Assembly: GCA_029245395.1 (NCBI GenBank)
Contig: JAQWPL010000001.1
Span: 1-44,917 of the forward strand
Direction of reading: 5' to 3'
Length of the DNA stretch: 44,917 bases
Source of the DNA: Gammaproteobacteria bacterium
Lineage (GTDB): Bacteria > Pseudomonadota > Gammaproteobacteria > Pseudomonadales > Pseudohongiellaceae
Shown here: piece after piece, positions 1-8,810 of the stretch
Numbering within the stretch: the stretch's first letter is position 1
Layout of the letters: each line of letters opens with the position of its first letter
Notes under the pieces: generated by a model
The model's input: only the letters and a program-made list of their open reading frames with translations
Databases searched by the model: none
What the model was told of the DNA's origin: nothing
Translations under genes and position numbers: made by a program

Positions 1-127
1 CAGGAAGCGATTGCCGATGTGCGGGAGTATGTGGCAGTGTATTACAACTCTCAACGTTTGCATTCGACACTGGGTTACAAGACACCGATGAATTACGAAA
101 AGGGTCTTAACAAAGTGTCCGGAAACA
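1..127 (+). mobile_element. Right end of an IS3-family insertion sequence (partial)
   Basis: The transposase tail runs almost to the point where mlaA-like coding sequence begins on the opposite strand. A terminal repeat ending TGTCCGGAAACA at 116-127 would give the CA terminus usual for IS3-family ends. The exact boundary and any target duplication cannot be confirmed because the other end is outside the window. Confidence 0.6.
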
Positions 128-132
128 GTTGA
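1..132 (+). CDS. IS3-family transposase, C-terminal end (partial)
   Basis: The first reading frame is open from the window edge to a TGA at 130-132 and gives 43 residues. They contain YYNSQRLHSTLGYKTP, the signature that ends the rve integrase core of IS3-family OrfB transposases, just after the catalytic Glu. The enzyme would cut and join the ends of its own element. The remainder, including the DDE residues, lies outside the window. The stop codon lies at or just beyond the likely element end. This tail differs from the transposase at 13111-13932 (FYNPIKRHSYTGG), so the window holds two different IS3-family elements. The element interrupts an mlaA-like gene on the other strand. Confidence 0.9.
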   Translation, partial: QEAIADVREYVAVYYNSQRLHSTLGYKTPMNYEKGLNKVSGNS

Positions 133-373
133 CCACTACACGTTTTGCAGGCGCAGGTATTAAGTTGTCGTAGGTTTGTGTCACAGGTTTGAATAGAGCG
201 TCATCCAGAGACTGATTAAACTTGCAAACCTCCCTGTTAATTTCTATGAAGGGATCTGTTTCACTCGTGACTAGAGATTGGGCAGATGCAAGCGGCACAT
301 AAATAATAACTGCAAGAAAGAAAAACTGGCAGACGTGTTTGATCGTATATAAATTAAACCTCTGCAGTTTCAT
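128..373 (-). pseudogene. mlaA: mlaA/vacJ-like gene, N-terminal fragment cut by an IS
   Basis: From ATG 373 (a TTG at 391 is also in frame) the frame gives a hydrophobic signal peptide ending in ASAQ, then DPFIEINREVCKFNQ and a segment ending at PAPAKRVVVN. This matches the start of MlaA/VacJ, which typically reads DPFEPINRxVFxFN. MlaA is an outer-membrane lipoprotein that removes misplaced phospholipids from the outer leaflet and passes them to MlaC. Only about 82 residues of a normal 230-250 remain. The frame then enters the IS and stops at 107-109. No lipobox Cys is visible in the signal peptide, unusual for MlaA. The rest of the gene is either beyond the IS, outside the window, or lost. 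Confidence 0.8.
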
Positions 374-443
374 GAGTGTTAATTTTACCAAAAATTATAA
401 GCCCTACTCTACACGCTAGAACTTAAGACAACATTGCCGTTAC

Positions 444-459
444 ATGACCATTTTGTCAT
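444..459. promoter_or_regulatory. Short inverted repeat upstream of the mlaA fragment
   Basis: ATGAC and GTCAT are separated by six bases, giving a 16-bp dyad about 70 bp upstream of the mlaA-like start and downstream of hrpA. It could be an operator half-site pair, but no regulator can be assigned. The rest of the gap 374-527 shows nothing else. Confidence 0.25.
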
Positions 460-527
460 AAATGGGTTTTGGAATCCTGTTTATGTGAAGCCATACTGGT
501 AATAGACCTGCTTATGCGCCAACCTGT

Positions 528-3500
528 TTAACTATCGATTTCAGACCAGGCTTTTTCCAGGCGTTTTTCTGAAATCGGATAGCGTGTCCCCAAAGACTGG
601 GCAAAAAGCGAAACTCTCAGTTCTTCAAGCATCCAACGGAAATTCTCCAACGCCTCAGTACTTTTATGCTGACTTCCAATTTGGCCTGCTTTTTCCGTAT
701 ATTTTTTCCACCAGTGCGCCAGCATCAGGGACCATTGTTTGTCTTTATCCTGTTGTCTCGGGTATTTTTCAAGGCGCTGGACTATGGCCTCGAAGTATCT
801 AGGAAATTCTTTTAGGGCATCTACAGGTGTTTCAGCCAGATAACCTTCATACAACAAAGCATTAATTTGTGTATTGATATCCTCTTGTAACGCAATATCC
901 TCGAGACCTTTATACTTTTTGCATGAACTAATTGCCGACGCCATAGCGTCTAATGCCTTATACAGTAGAGCTTCAAGCTTTAACGATGTCTCAACCAGAG
1001 AGCCCCTGCCTTCGTGGTACATTGCCTCAAAGGATTCTTTGTCCCTGGGCAAATGCTCATCCAGCCTAAAAGCAGACTGATAGCTAGTCATTATCAATTG
1101 CTCTACCAACTGATCTTTACCGCCAATTTTGCTCATTGCAGCTAGTCGGGCCGGATCCTGTAAAAGTTCTTTTTGCAGATATTTAATTTGTTGCCGGTTT
1201 TTCAGCATATAAAGACGCGCAATACCGCATCGTGTAAGACTTTTTGCTGAATGAGGAGTGTCCGATAATTTAAGCGATATAGAATCGCCCTCATCTATCA
1301 GAGCTGGCCATGACAACACAGTTAAACCACCCTGGCGAATCTCATGTATTTCTTCAAGAACACCAAAAGTCCAGTCCGTTAATCCAGATTCCTCAACACT
1401 GGACTGTGAAAACTCAGACATGGCTTCTCGTGAAGCGTCAGTATATTTTTCCTTTAACCTGGATAAACTTTTGCCACTGTCTATCAAACGACCTTCCTGG
1501 TCGAGGATATTGATATTCATTATGAGATGTTCAGGTAGTTTGAATTCACTCCAGCATTCTGAGGGTATTTCTACAGTCCTTAGCCGTTGTAATTGATGCA
1601 CAAGTACACTCTTTAGATCCCCTTCTCCTGCTTTAATAGCTGGCATTATTTGATCAATGACATCAGGTACGGGCACGAAATTCTTCCGCAGCGGTTTTGG
1701 CAAAGCTCTGATCATAGCCATGCATTTTTCCTTGAGCATTCCCGGCACGAGCCAGTCCAGGTCTTGCTCTTTTAACTGCATCAATACTGAGACTGGAACA
1801 TCCACCGAGACACCGTCTTTTGCGGTTCCAGGCTCGAACTGATAATCAAGCTCCAAAGAAAGGTGTCCGGTATGCAACTGATCCGGAAATTCAGTCAAAT
1901 CAGGCGCATCTTCAGCAGCAATCAGCAGTTCTTCCTTTCTGAATTTAAGTTGTTCAACTTTCGGATCTGCCAGAGTCTTGACCCAACGCTCAAGACTGGA
2001 CTGATCGACAACCTCTTTTGATAATCGAGCATCATAGAGTTGAAAAATATCTTCTTCGCGCACCAGGATATCCTTACGCCTGGTTTTATCCTCCATACCC
2101 TCGATTTCCTGAACAAGTCTGGTGTTGTGGAGATAAAAAGGGAGCCTGGTATTTACATCAGCCCTTACCAGGCCTTCGCGAATAAAAATCTCCTTACCAG
2201 CTTCAGGATCGATAGCGCTATAGGCTCTTTTTCGTTTCTCAGCCAATACCAGCCCATACAATGTCACTTTTTCAAAGGCTATAACCTTGCCCTGATTTTT
2301 CTCCCAGTGTGGTTCGGAATACTCATACTTGAGCAAAGCCCCTGCCTGTTTTTCAATCCATTGAGGCTCTATCCTTGCATTCATACGTGCAAACAGTTGC
2401 GATGTTTCCACCAGTTCAGCAGCGAGCACCCATGGGTATTTTTTGCCATGGAGATTGGATCCTGGAAATATCCTGAATTTCCTGTTGCGAGCACCCAGCC
2501 AGGTGTTTTCATCAAAACGGTTCGCCACATGACTAACAAATCCTGATAGCAATGACTGATGAATTTGCTCGTAGTCTGCCTTTTCTGAATTAATAGTCAG
2601 GCCTAGTTCCTGGCTAACCAGTCGTAACTGACGATGCACATCTCGCCACTCACCCATGCGCAACCACGACAAATAATTTTTTCGACAAAAGCTACCCAGC
2701 TTGTTTCTGCCGATTGCCTGGCGCTGTTCATTAAAAAACTCCCACAACTTAATCCACGACAGGAAATCAGATTCAGGATGAAGAAAACGAGCATGCATTT
2801 CATCAGCAGCCTGCCGTTTATCCATAGGCCTTTCACGAGGATCCTGAATGCTCATAGCGCTGACGATTATCATCACTTCCTCTAGACACCCGCGCCTGGC
2901 CGACTCGTGCAGAATCCGTGCGAATCTTGGGTCCACAGGAAACCTGGCCATTTTCCTGCCAAGTGGTGTAATACGTCTGTTGTTAACTGCATCGAGTTCT
3001 TCCAGGATCTGAAAACCATCTTTAACGGCATTGTTTTCAGGAGGATCTACAAAGGGGAAGGATTCTATTTCTCCAAGGCTTAATACCAACATTTGCAGAA
3101 TGACTGAGGCCAGGTTCGTGCGGGTTATTTCAGTATCGGTATATTCTGACCTGCCTAGTAAATCTTCTTCGCTGTACAGGCGAATACAAGTACCTGGACA
3201 TAACCGGCCACAGCGCCCCGCCCTTTGATTGGCGCTTGCTTGAGAAATTGCTTCAATTGGCAGGCGTTGTATTTTACTGCGCACGCTGTATCGGCTAATG
3301 CGAGCAGTTCCAGCATCAATAACATAACCAATACCAGGCACTGTCAGTGACGTTTCAGCCACATTCGTTGCCAATACAACACGCTGCCCTGGATGAGACT
3401 GAAAAACACGGTTTTGTTCTTTATTGCTGAGTCTTGCATAGAGAGGCAAAACTTCCAGGTCCAGAGATTTGTCTTTGCGAATAGCCTCTGCCACTTCACG

Positions 3501-4430
3501 TATTTCTTTTTCCCCGCTAAGAAAAATCAACATATCCCTGAAAGGAGTGGGTTCTTTTTTACCCAGCACTTTTAAGTGCTGGATTGCCTTGATGACCTGA
3601 TCATGTAGGTCTTCATCTGTATTTTCTTCTGGTGGCTGGTATAAAATATTCACCGGGAAAGCTCTCCCGGATACTTCGATGATCGGAGCTTCGGAAAAAT
3701 GCGCCGAAAATTTCTCCACATCTATAGTGGCCGATGTAACGATCAATTTCAGGTCCGGCCTTTTCGGCAGGAGTTTTTTCAGATAGCCAAGTAAGAAATC
3801 AATATTCAGACTTCGCTCATGAGCCTCGTCAATGATCAGGGTGTCATATTTATTGAGGTAGGGATCATCACGTGTTTCTGCCAGCAGGATGCCGTCAGTC
3901 ATCAGTTTGATGTAAGTATTTCCATCCGTGTTGTCCTGGAATCTGACCTGGTAAGCAACGACACTTGTCCCTTCCACACCGAGTTCTTCACCTATTCTGT
4001 TGCAAACAGTCCTCGCTGCAAGCCGCCTCGGCTGAGTATGCCCAATCAACCCTTTGACACCACGATTCAGATCCAGACACAATTTGGGTAATTGCGTGGT
4101 TTTACCTGAGCCTGTTTCTCCCGCCACAATAACAACCTGATTTTCAAGAACGGCCTGTTTGATGTCACCCACTTTAGCTGACAGGGGCAAGTCTTCAGGA
4201 TAAGAGACACCAGGTAAATTTTGCAGGCGTTTCTCCACTGTTTGCGCGGATATATTTATTTTCTTTTCGAGGGTTGCGAGTGAAGGCGGAGATTTTCGAC
4301 CTTTTGATGTGCTTTTATCAGCAATGGACTTGCCCTTTCGCAACTGCTTGAGCGAAGCACGCAAATGATGCTGATCTGTAATCAGACAGTCAGCCGTTTT
4401 CTTGAGAAGTTGTGAAATACGATCGGGCAC
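528..4430 (-). CDS. hrpA: ATP-dependent RNA helicase HrpA (DEAH box)
   Basis: This 1300-residue protein matches the length of E. coli HrpA. The helicase core follows an N-terminal basic region: Walker A GETGSGKTTQ near residue 103, DEAH near 200, motif III SAT, and motif VI QRAGRCGR near 407. After it come the winged-helix/HA2 region, an OB-fold and the long C-terminal DUF3418 region typical of HrpA. In E. coli, HrpA unwinds RNA and rescues stalled ribosomes. The only upstream start that keeps the N-terminus is a GTG at 4428-4430. It stands alone, with an mlaA fragment downstream and a decayed region upstream. Confidence 0.95.
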   Translation of the reverse strand: MPDRISQLLKKTADCLITDQHHLRASLKQLRKGKSIADKSTSKGRKSPPSLATLEKKINISAQTVEKRLQNLPGVSYPEDLPLSAKVGDIKQAVLENQVVIVAGETGSGKTTQLPKLCLDLNRGVKGLIGHTQPRRLAARTVCNRIGEELGVEGTSVVAYQVRFQDNTDGNTYIKLMTDGILLAETRDDPYLNKYDTLIIDEAHERSLNIDFLLGYLKKLLPKRPDLKLIVTSATIDVEKFSAHFSEAPIIEVSGRAFPVNILYQPPEENTDEDLHDQVIKAIQHLKVLGKKEPTPFRDMLIFLSGEKEIREVAEAIRKDKSLDLEVLPLYARLSNKEQNRVFQSHPGQRVVLATNVAETSLTVPGIGYVIDAGTARISRYSVRSKIQRLPIEAISQASANQRAGRCGRLCPGTCIRLYSEEDLLGRSEYTDTEITRTNLASVILQMLVLSLGEIESFPFVDPPENNAVKDGFQILEELDAVNNRRITPLGRKMARFPVDPRFARILHESARRGCLEEVMIIVSAMSIQDPRERPMDKRQAADEMHARFLHPESDFLSWIKLWEFFNEQRQAIGRNKLGSFCRKNYLSWLRMGEWRDVHRQLRLVSQELGLTINSEKADYEQIHQSLLSGFVSHVANRFDENTWLGARNRKFRIFPGSNLHGKKYPWVLAAELVETSQLFARMNARIEPQWIEKQAGALLKYEYSEPHWEKNQGKVIAFEKVTLYGLVLAEKRKRAYSAIDPEAGKEIFIREGLVRADVNTRLPFYLHNTRLVQEIEGMEDKTRRKDILVREEDIFQLYDARLSKEVVDQSSLERWVKTLADPKVEQLKFRKEELLIAAEDAPDLTEFPDQLHTGHLSLELDYQFEPGTAKDGVSVDVPVSVLMQLKEQDLDWLVPGMLKEKCMAMIRALPKPLRKNFVPVPDVIDQIMPAIKAGEGDLKSVLVHQLQRLRTVEIPSECWSEFKLPEHLIMNINILDQEGRLIDSGKSLSRLKEKYTDASREAMSEFSQSSVEESGLTDWTFGVLEEIHEIRQGGLTVLSWPALIDEGDSISLKLSDTPHSAKSLTRCGIARLYMLKNRQQIKYLQKELLQDPARLAAMSKIGGKDQLVEQLIMTSYQSAFRLDEHLPRDKESFEAMYHEGRGSLVETSLKLEALLYKALDAMASAISSCKKYKGLEDIALQEDINTQINALLYEGYLAETPVDALKEFPRYFEAIVQRLEKYPRQQDKDKQWSLMLAHWWKKYTEKAGQIGSQHKSTEALENFRWMLEELRVSLFAQSLGTRYPISEKRLEKAWSEIDS

Positions 4431-4495
4431 AATAGATACTACTGCAAATTTACTTATTATAACTGAGTTAACTGTTCTTCAATGAATGAAGCTAC

Positions 4496-4531
4496 GAATA
4501 GGTCTATGAATAGGTCTATGTATAAGGTCAT
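4496..4531. repeat. 12-bp tandem repeat upstream of hrpA
   Basis: Two perfect copies of GAATAGGTCTAT (4496-4507 and 4508-4519) are followed by a degenerate third copy to 4531. They sit 65 bp upstream of the hrpA start and could lie in its promoter or leader. Similar-period repeats occur at 8745-8778, 12685-12768 and 25081-25104. Confidence 0.8.
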
Positions 4532-4543
4532 AAACTGAGCCTA

Positions 4544-4571
4544 CAAAAAAGCACCATGCAGGCATGGTGCT
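4544..4571 (-). terminator. Rho-independent terminator after the RND fragment
   Basis: AGCACCATGC and GCATGGTGCT form a nearly perfect hairpin at 4550-4571. On the minus strand it is followed by six T residues (4545-4550 read as A on plus). It sits 30 bp beyond the stop of the RND remnant. Confidence 0.85.
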
Positions 4572-4600
4572 ATCCCCAGTGAGAAAAGTTATGGGCCAGG

Positions 4601-5158
4601 TTATGCCGTGACATCAGAACCTGTTGCAGAAAAATCTTTTTTACGTTGCAAAAACGCTCTCCCCCATTCCTGAAAATCGTTCAACATCAGATATAACACT
4701 GGTACCAGCAGCAAGGTGACTGTACTGGCAAAAAGAACGCCGAATGCCAGGGAGACAACGGTAGGTATCAGGAATTGCGCCTGAACACTGGTTTCAGGCA
4801 TTAGCGGCAGCAAGCCAACAAATGTGGTGACCGATGTCAGAAAAATGGGCCTGAAACGCTCTTCAGCCGCTATTTCTACTGCTTTAATAGCAGAGGAACC
4901 CTTTTCGCGAAGTTTATTAATGTAGTCCATCAACACTAGATTGTCGTTGATCACAACACCCGCTGCAGCAACAATGCCTAGAATTGAATACATGCTCAAG
5001 TCTATTCCCAGTATCAGGTGCCCAACGATGGCGCCCATATAACCAAAAGGGATTGCCGTCATGATAATCAATGGTTGGCTATAGGAACGAAATGCCACAG
5101 CCAACTGTAAGTCGTCAGATGATTTGGGACCAATCGCCTCAACAGCTAGAGGAGACAT
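4601..5158 (-). pseudogene. RND efflux pump inner-membrane subunit, C-terminal remnant
   Basis: The frame from about 5104 to the stop at 4601 matches the last fifth of AcrB/HAE1-type RND pumps. LAVAFRSYSQPLIIMTAIPFG is followed by GIVAAAGVVINDNLVLMDY and the final transmembrane helices (FRPIFLTSVTTFVGLLPL, then STVTLLLVPVLYL). Full-length members are about 1000-1050 residues, so roughly 80 percent is missing. The first 18 codons (5158-5105) do not look like RND sequence, and the frame is closed by a TAA at 5177-5179, so this is a truncated gene rather than a split one. No membrane-fusion partner is present. Its own terminator at 4544-4571 survives. Confidence 0.85.
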
Positions 5159-5289
5159 TTGCAGTATAGCTTTCAGTTACTGAGCTGAACAAGTCATAAG
5201 ATTTTCCCCCTTCCTGCGTTGCAGGGTCTGCTGCTTAATAACCTGTCTTCGGTCCATGATCTCATCGTAACGGCCATAGAACATGTCTG

Positions 5290-5430
5290 CAGGCGCAGGA
5301 ATTTGAAAAGAAAATATTGCGTGAAGCCTTGAAACAATGTCAATTCAACCAGCGTAAAACAGCCAAGCTATTGGACCTGAGCTACGATCAGTTACGTGGT
5401 TACTTGCGAAAATATGATTTGAATAACTGA
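5290..5430 (+). pseudogene. pspF: PspF-type activator, C-terminal Fis-like HTH remnant
   Basis: A frame too short for ordinary ORF calling reads EFEKKILREALKQCQFNQ, then KTAKLLDLSYDQLRGYLRKY, and ends at TGA 5428-5430. This is the Fis-type DNA-binding tail of PspF, the sigma-54 enhancer-binding protein that activates the phage-shock operon; the FNQxxxAxLLxLxYxQxRxxLxK pattern is diagnostic. The AAA+ domain is absent and the frame is closed by TGA at 5257-5259. The fragment abuts the RND remnant tail to tail, pointing to a deletion that removed most of both genes and whatever lay between. Confidence 0.75.
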
Positions 5431-5445
5431 CCCACCTTGCGTTTA

Positions 5446-5817
5446 TTAGACAGCATCGTCATCAACAATAACATTTGCCAGCTGTTTCCGTCGTCTGATG
5501 CGATAAACAATACTCAGGACAATAGTAACTATTATTCCTAGCAGTATTGCCATCATCAAAGGAATAAGTGCACGAATGCTTGTTGTCACATCAATGGTAA
5601 TTAAGTCCAACACAAAAATATAAATCGCTGGCGCGAGGATTTCTTCTTCTGGTAATACATACCAGGGCGTAAAAATGACAGCCAGCTGTAGACTCTGAAT
5701 CAGGTAAGCCAATTCGCGCCACAGAAACCGCTTCAGTAGTTTCCAGCTAACAACGCTAAAAATCACACCCGCTGTCAGATAAACAATCCAGGCAATGATG
5801 TAATCAAGTATTTCCAT
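5446..5817 (-). CDS. Small inner-membrane protein upstream-group of ycgN
   Basis: This 123-residue protein has three or four hydrophobic segments (about 5-27, 40-72 with a break, 82-106) and a basic cytoplasmic stretch RIRRRKQ before an acidic tail. It starts at ATG 5817. I recognise no named family. It lies just downstream of ycgN on the same strand with a 20-bp gap, so it is probably the last gene of the rnd-ycgL-ycgN run. A role in the envelope is only an inference from its membrane segments. Confidence 0.75.
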   Translation of the reverse strand: MEILDYIIAWIVYLTAGVIFSVVSWKLLKRFLWRELAYLIQSLQLAVIFTPWYVLPEEEILAPAIYIFVLDLITIDVTTSIRALIPLMMAILLGIIVTIVLSIVYRIRRRKQLANVIVDDDAV

Positions 5818-5837
5818 GTCTTTGTGTTTTTAAATTT

Positions 5838-6284
5838 TCAGTCTGCCCAGTCTACAAGATGTTCTTCAAAGCCGTCTTCATGGACAAATTCTTCTGAAAT
5901 AACTTTCCCGGTCACAGTATTGTCTGAAGCAATAATGGCATTCCTGTTACCAGTTATCAAAGGATGCCAAATCGGCAAAGGTTTGTTTTCATGTAACAGG
6001 CGATAGGCGCAGGTACCTGGCATCCAACTCAGGTCTTCGAGATTTTTCGGTGTCAGCACCACACAGTCAGGGACCGTTTTTTTTCGTTTACCATAAACCA
6101 TACAACGGCATTGGTCCTGGTCCAGGTATTGGCATACTACCCGGGTGTAAAACACCTCTCTTGATTCTTCGTGTTCCAGTTTATGCAGGCAGCACTTTCC
6201 ACAGCCATCACAAAGTGATTCCCATTCCTTGAGGGTCATTTCTGCCAGCTTTTTCCGTTCCCAGAAGGGCTTCTTGTCAGTCAT
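5838..6284 (-). CDS. ycgN: YcgN family cysteine-cluster protein (UPF0260)
   Basis: The 148-residue protein carries CDGCGKCCLHKLE near residue 28 and further cysteines in YLDQDQCRCMVYGKR and PGTCAYRLL. This is the YkgJ-type cysteine cluster thought to bind zinc or iron. Its length and layout match the YcgN group of gammaproteobacteria, whose biochemical role is not established. The ATG at 6284 is preferred to the TTG one codon upstream. The gene lies 9 bp after ycgL, as is common in this order. Confidence 0.9.
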   Translation of the reverse strand: MTDKKPFWERKKLAEMTLKEWESLCDGCGKCCLHKLEHEESREVFYTRVVCQYLDQDQCRCMVYGKRKKTVPDCVVLTPKNLEDLSWMPGTCAYRLLHENKPLPIWHPLITGNRNAIIASDNTVTGKVISEEFVHEDGFEEHLVDWAD

Positions 6285-6293
6285 CAAGGTTGC

Positions 6294-6572
6294 TCAATCA
6301 CCATCATGCAGAACTTGCGAGGTGATTTCAGGCGGCAACTGCAGGTAGTAGCCTTTTTCAAGGATACTATCAATAACAGTCGTCACATCAGCTCTGGCTA
6401 ATTTTTTGTCCGGGGTGATAATTAATGTCATGACCTGCAGGCACTCCCCCATCCGTTGACGTAACTCCTCCGGGATATTGTTCTCACCTTCAGCTTTTGG
6501 CACAAAGACATACAATGCCTGCTCACGGCTGCTTTTGAATATGGTGCAGAGTAATCCGCCGTTATCATTCAC
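6294..6572 (-). CDS. ycgL: YcgL domain protein
   Basis: The 92-residue protein fits the YcgL family: LLCTIFKSSREQALYVFVP at the start, VMTLIITPDKKLARADV in the middle and the conserved GYYLQLPPE near the C-terminus. The family is small, cytoplasmic and of unknown function. Translation appears to start at GTG 6572, only 4 bp after the rnd stop codon, so the two genes are almost certainly cotranscribed and perhaps translationally coupled. Confidence 0.9.
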   Translation of the reverse strand: MNDNGGLLCTIFKSSREQALYVFVPKAEGENNIPEELRQRMGECLQVMTLIITPDKKLARADVTTVIDSILEKGYYLQLPPEITSQVLHDGD

Positions 6573-6576
6573 AGGA

Positions 6577-7773
6577 TTATTTCAGCGCCTCAATCAGTTC
6601 AGGTAATAACAAGGACTCACGCCATCCAGTCAGTTCCACGGGGAGGAAATCAACGATATTATTTTTTTCTGAATCATTTTCCAGATTGCGTTGTGGTTGA
6701 TCCCTCATGTTTTGTAAAAGAGATACCAACCAACGTTTTCTAATCAGTATTTCTGTGGGAAGGCCCATTTCCGTTGCTTTTTGTTCAGCAAACTGCTGCC
6801 CATTTTTTAATCGCTGCTTGTCTTTGCCATCCAGAGGCTTGGGCAACAATTCGGGTAATTTTTCTTTCGGTATTGCCAGCGCATGCTTTACCACCTGAAT
6901 TATTTCTTCGCCTTCATGACGCAAAAAATTATTTCCCAAGTCGTCAATTTCTTGTAGCTTTTCAAGATTCCCTGGTCCCAGTTTAGCAATCTCGACAAGT
7001 TGCTTGTCTTTGACTATCCAGTTGCGGGGCTTGTCCCTTTTTCTCGCCCTTAATTCACGCCACTGCGCTAATTGTCGAAGTACTCCGAGTTCCTCTTTAT
7101 TTAATTGCCACGCTCCTCTGAAGTTCAGGAAGTAATCGGAATAATCTCCGGCTAACTCCTCTCGATACTGGGCAGTCAGTAACTCACACTCTTCTTCAAG
7201 CCAAGACAATCTATCGCTTTGTTCCAATGCTGACTTCTGATGCTGGTAGATTGCAGGCAAAAAGGCCACATCCAGAGCCGCATAATGACATTGATTTCCA
7301 GACAACGGTCTTTGCAGCCAGTCAGACCTGGTTTCACCCTTTAGTAAATCTATATCAAGGATGTTTTTGACCAGAGTCTGATAACTGCAACCAAAACCTG
7401 CGTTTAATAATCCGGCAGCAATTTGTGTATCAAAAACCGGTTCCGGCACGATCTTCATCGCCGTCATGAATACCTGAAGGTCTTCAGAGCAGGAATGCAT
7501 TATTTTTACTAACGCTTTATCCTGCAGCAGCTCACAAAAAGGTCCCCAATCGTTAATCGTCAGAGGATCAATCAGTGTGTTGTCTGTTCCATCATTTATC
7601 TGAATCAGACCTACATGAGGATAGAACGTTGTAGTACGAATAAATTCAGTATCAATAGCCAGGAACCTGGCACTTTTCCATTCCTGACATAGTTGCTGAA
7701 AAGTCTCGTTTTCAATGACCAGTGTATAGCTGTCATTGATTTCCTTGGGTAGGGATAGAGATTCTGTAGTCAC
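6577..7773 (-). CDS. rnd: Ribonuclease D
   Basis: This is a 3'-5' exoribonuclease that trims tRNA precursors. The DEDDy exonuclease residues are visible: LAIDTEFIRTTTFYP (ExoI), HSCSEDLQVF (ExoII) and YAALDVAFLPAIY (ExoIII, with Tyr four residues before the Asp). An HRDC domain follows, with LRQLAQWRELRARKRDKP. At 398 residues it is slightly longer than the 375-residue E. coli enzyme. The start is GTG 7773. It lies 9 bp downstream of recR in the same direction. Confidence 0.95.
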   Translation of the reverse strand: MTTESLSLPKEINDSYTLVIENETFQQLCQEWKSARFLAIDTEFIRTTTFYPHVGLIQINDGTDNTLIDPLTINDWGPFCELLQDKALVKIMHSCSEDLQVFMTAMKIVPEPVFDTQIAAGLLNAGFGCSYQTLVKNILDIDLLKGETRSDWLQRPLSGNQCHYAALDVAFLPAIYQHQKSALEQSDRLSWLEEECELLTAQYREELAGDYSDYFLNFRGAWQLNKEELGVLRQLAQWRELRARKRDKPRNWIVKDKQLVEIAKLGPGNLEKLQEIDDLGNNFLRHEGEEIIQVVKHALAIPKEKLPELLPKPLDGKDKQRLKNGQQFAEQKATEMGLPTEILIRKRWLVSLLQNMRDQPQRNLENDSEKNNIVDFLPVELTGWRESLLLPELIEALK

Positions 7774-7782
7774 TTGGTTTAT

Positions 7783-8400
7783 CTATCCTTCCAGCAACTG
7801 CCGGCCAGCCAGGGAGTGCACAAGTGTGCCGCCATCAATATATTCAAGCTCTCCACCTACAGGAACCCCGTGGGCAATACGTGAAACTTTTAATCCCCGT
7901 TCTTTTAGTTCGGAAGACTTCAACTGTTCTGCAATGTAGTAAGCAGTAGCCTCACCTTCCACCGTTGGATTAGTGGCAAGTATCACTTCGGTGATTGCGG
8001 AGTCATTCACGGTAGTCTGTAAAGCCGCGATGCCCAGTTCATCTGGGCCAATCCCGTCAATTGGTGAAAGGTGGCCCATCAAAACAAAATAAAGGCCTTT
8101 GAAAGAGGCAGTCTGTTCAATAGCAAAAACATCTGCAGGCGTTTCAACTACACACAAAACACTTTGGTCACGGGATGGATTCTGGCAAATTCGGCAAACT
8201 TTATCTTCTGACAATGTGCGGCATTTCTCGCAGTGCCCTACGCCATCCATGGCCGCCTCTAAGGCTTCCGCCAGAGCCTTGCCCCCATTGCGGTCTTTCT
8301 CCAGAAAATGCAACACCATACGCTGGGCAGATTTTGGTCCTACGCCTGGCAAACGCCTGAAAGCATCTATTAGTTGGTCAATCAAAGGACTGTAATTCAT
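7783..8400 (-). CDS. recR: Recombination mediator RecR
   Basis: The 205-residue protein acts with RecF/RecO to load RecA at gaps. It has the HhH motif [12 protein letters not shown], the four-Cys zinc finger [16 protein letters not shown], and the Toprim domain with [12 protein letters not shown] and [16 protein letters not shown]. The ATG at 8400 is preferred over a TTG two codons upstream. It sits 15 bp after ebfC in the conserved dnaX-ebfC-recR order. Confidence 0.97.
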   Translation of the reverse strand: MNYSPLIDQLIDAFRRLPGVGPKSAQRMVLHFLEKDRNGGKALAEALEAAMDGVGHCEKCRTLSEDKVCRICQNPSRDQSVLCVVETPADVFAIEQTASFKGLYFVLMGHLSPIDGIGPDELGIAALQTTVNDSAITEVILATNPTVEGEATAYYIAEQLKSSELKERGLKVSRIAHGVPVGGELEYIDGGTLVHSLAGRQLLEG

Positions 8401-8415
8401 AGTCAAACAGCCTGT

Positions 8416-8736
8416 TTAAAAAGGTAATTTAAAACCTTCAGGGAGATTAAAACCAGATGTCATGCCAGCAAACTGGTTCTTGTTGTTATCGTTCACTCTG
8501 CGTACTGCATCATTGACTGCGGCTGCGATTAAATCTTCTACTAACACCTGATCTTCATCCTTTAATGTTGAATCAAGTGAAACATTCTTCACTTCAAATT
8601 TGCCACTCATAGTTACTTTGACCAGGCCAGCACCCGATTCTCCAGTCACTTCTGTTTCTGCCAGTTTTTCCTGGGCTTTTTGCATCTGCTCCTGCATTAA
8701 TTTCGCCTGTTTCATCAGGTCATTCAGGTCAGTCAT
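8416..8736 (-). CDS. ebfC: YbaB/EbfC nucleoid-associated protein
   Basis: The 106-residue protein begins [20 protein letters not shown], the typical N-terminal helix of YbaB/EbfC, and has [19 protein letters not shown] and the C-terminal GFKLPF. These small dimers bind DNA and influence nucleoid structure. The gene lies between dnaX and recR, the usual arrangement, and is transcribed with them. Confidence 0.95.
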   Translation of the reverse strand: MTDLNDLMKQAKLMQEQMQKAQEKLAETEVTGESGAGLVKVTMSGKFEVKNVSLDSTLKDEDQVLVEDLIAAAVNDAVRRVNDNNKNQFAGMTSGFNLPEGFKLPF

Positions 8737-8744
8737 TTTGCACG

Positions 8745-8778
8745 CTCTCTATTAACTCTCTTTAAACTCTCTATAAAA
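8745..8778. repeat. 11-bp degenerate tandem repeat between dnaX and ebfC
   Basis: Three consecutive units CTCTCTATTAA, CTCTCTTTAAA and CTCTCTATAAA start at 8745, 8756 and 8767. They end 9 bp before the ebfC start codon and therefore overlap its leader. Confidence 0.65.
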
Positions 8779-8810
8779 CGCAGTAACTATGATTTGAACC
8801 CTGCCTATTA

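Noticed and set aside
2040-2546. 168-residue plus-strand frame inside hrpA
   Set aside because: It is antisense to the well-supported hrpA frame and shows no domain or ribosome site.
8099-8395. 98-residue plus-strand frame inside recR
   Set aside because: It is antisense to the complete recR gene.
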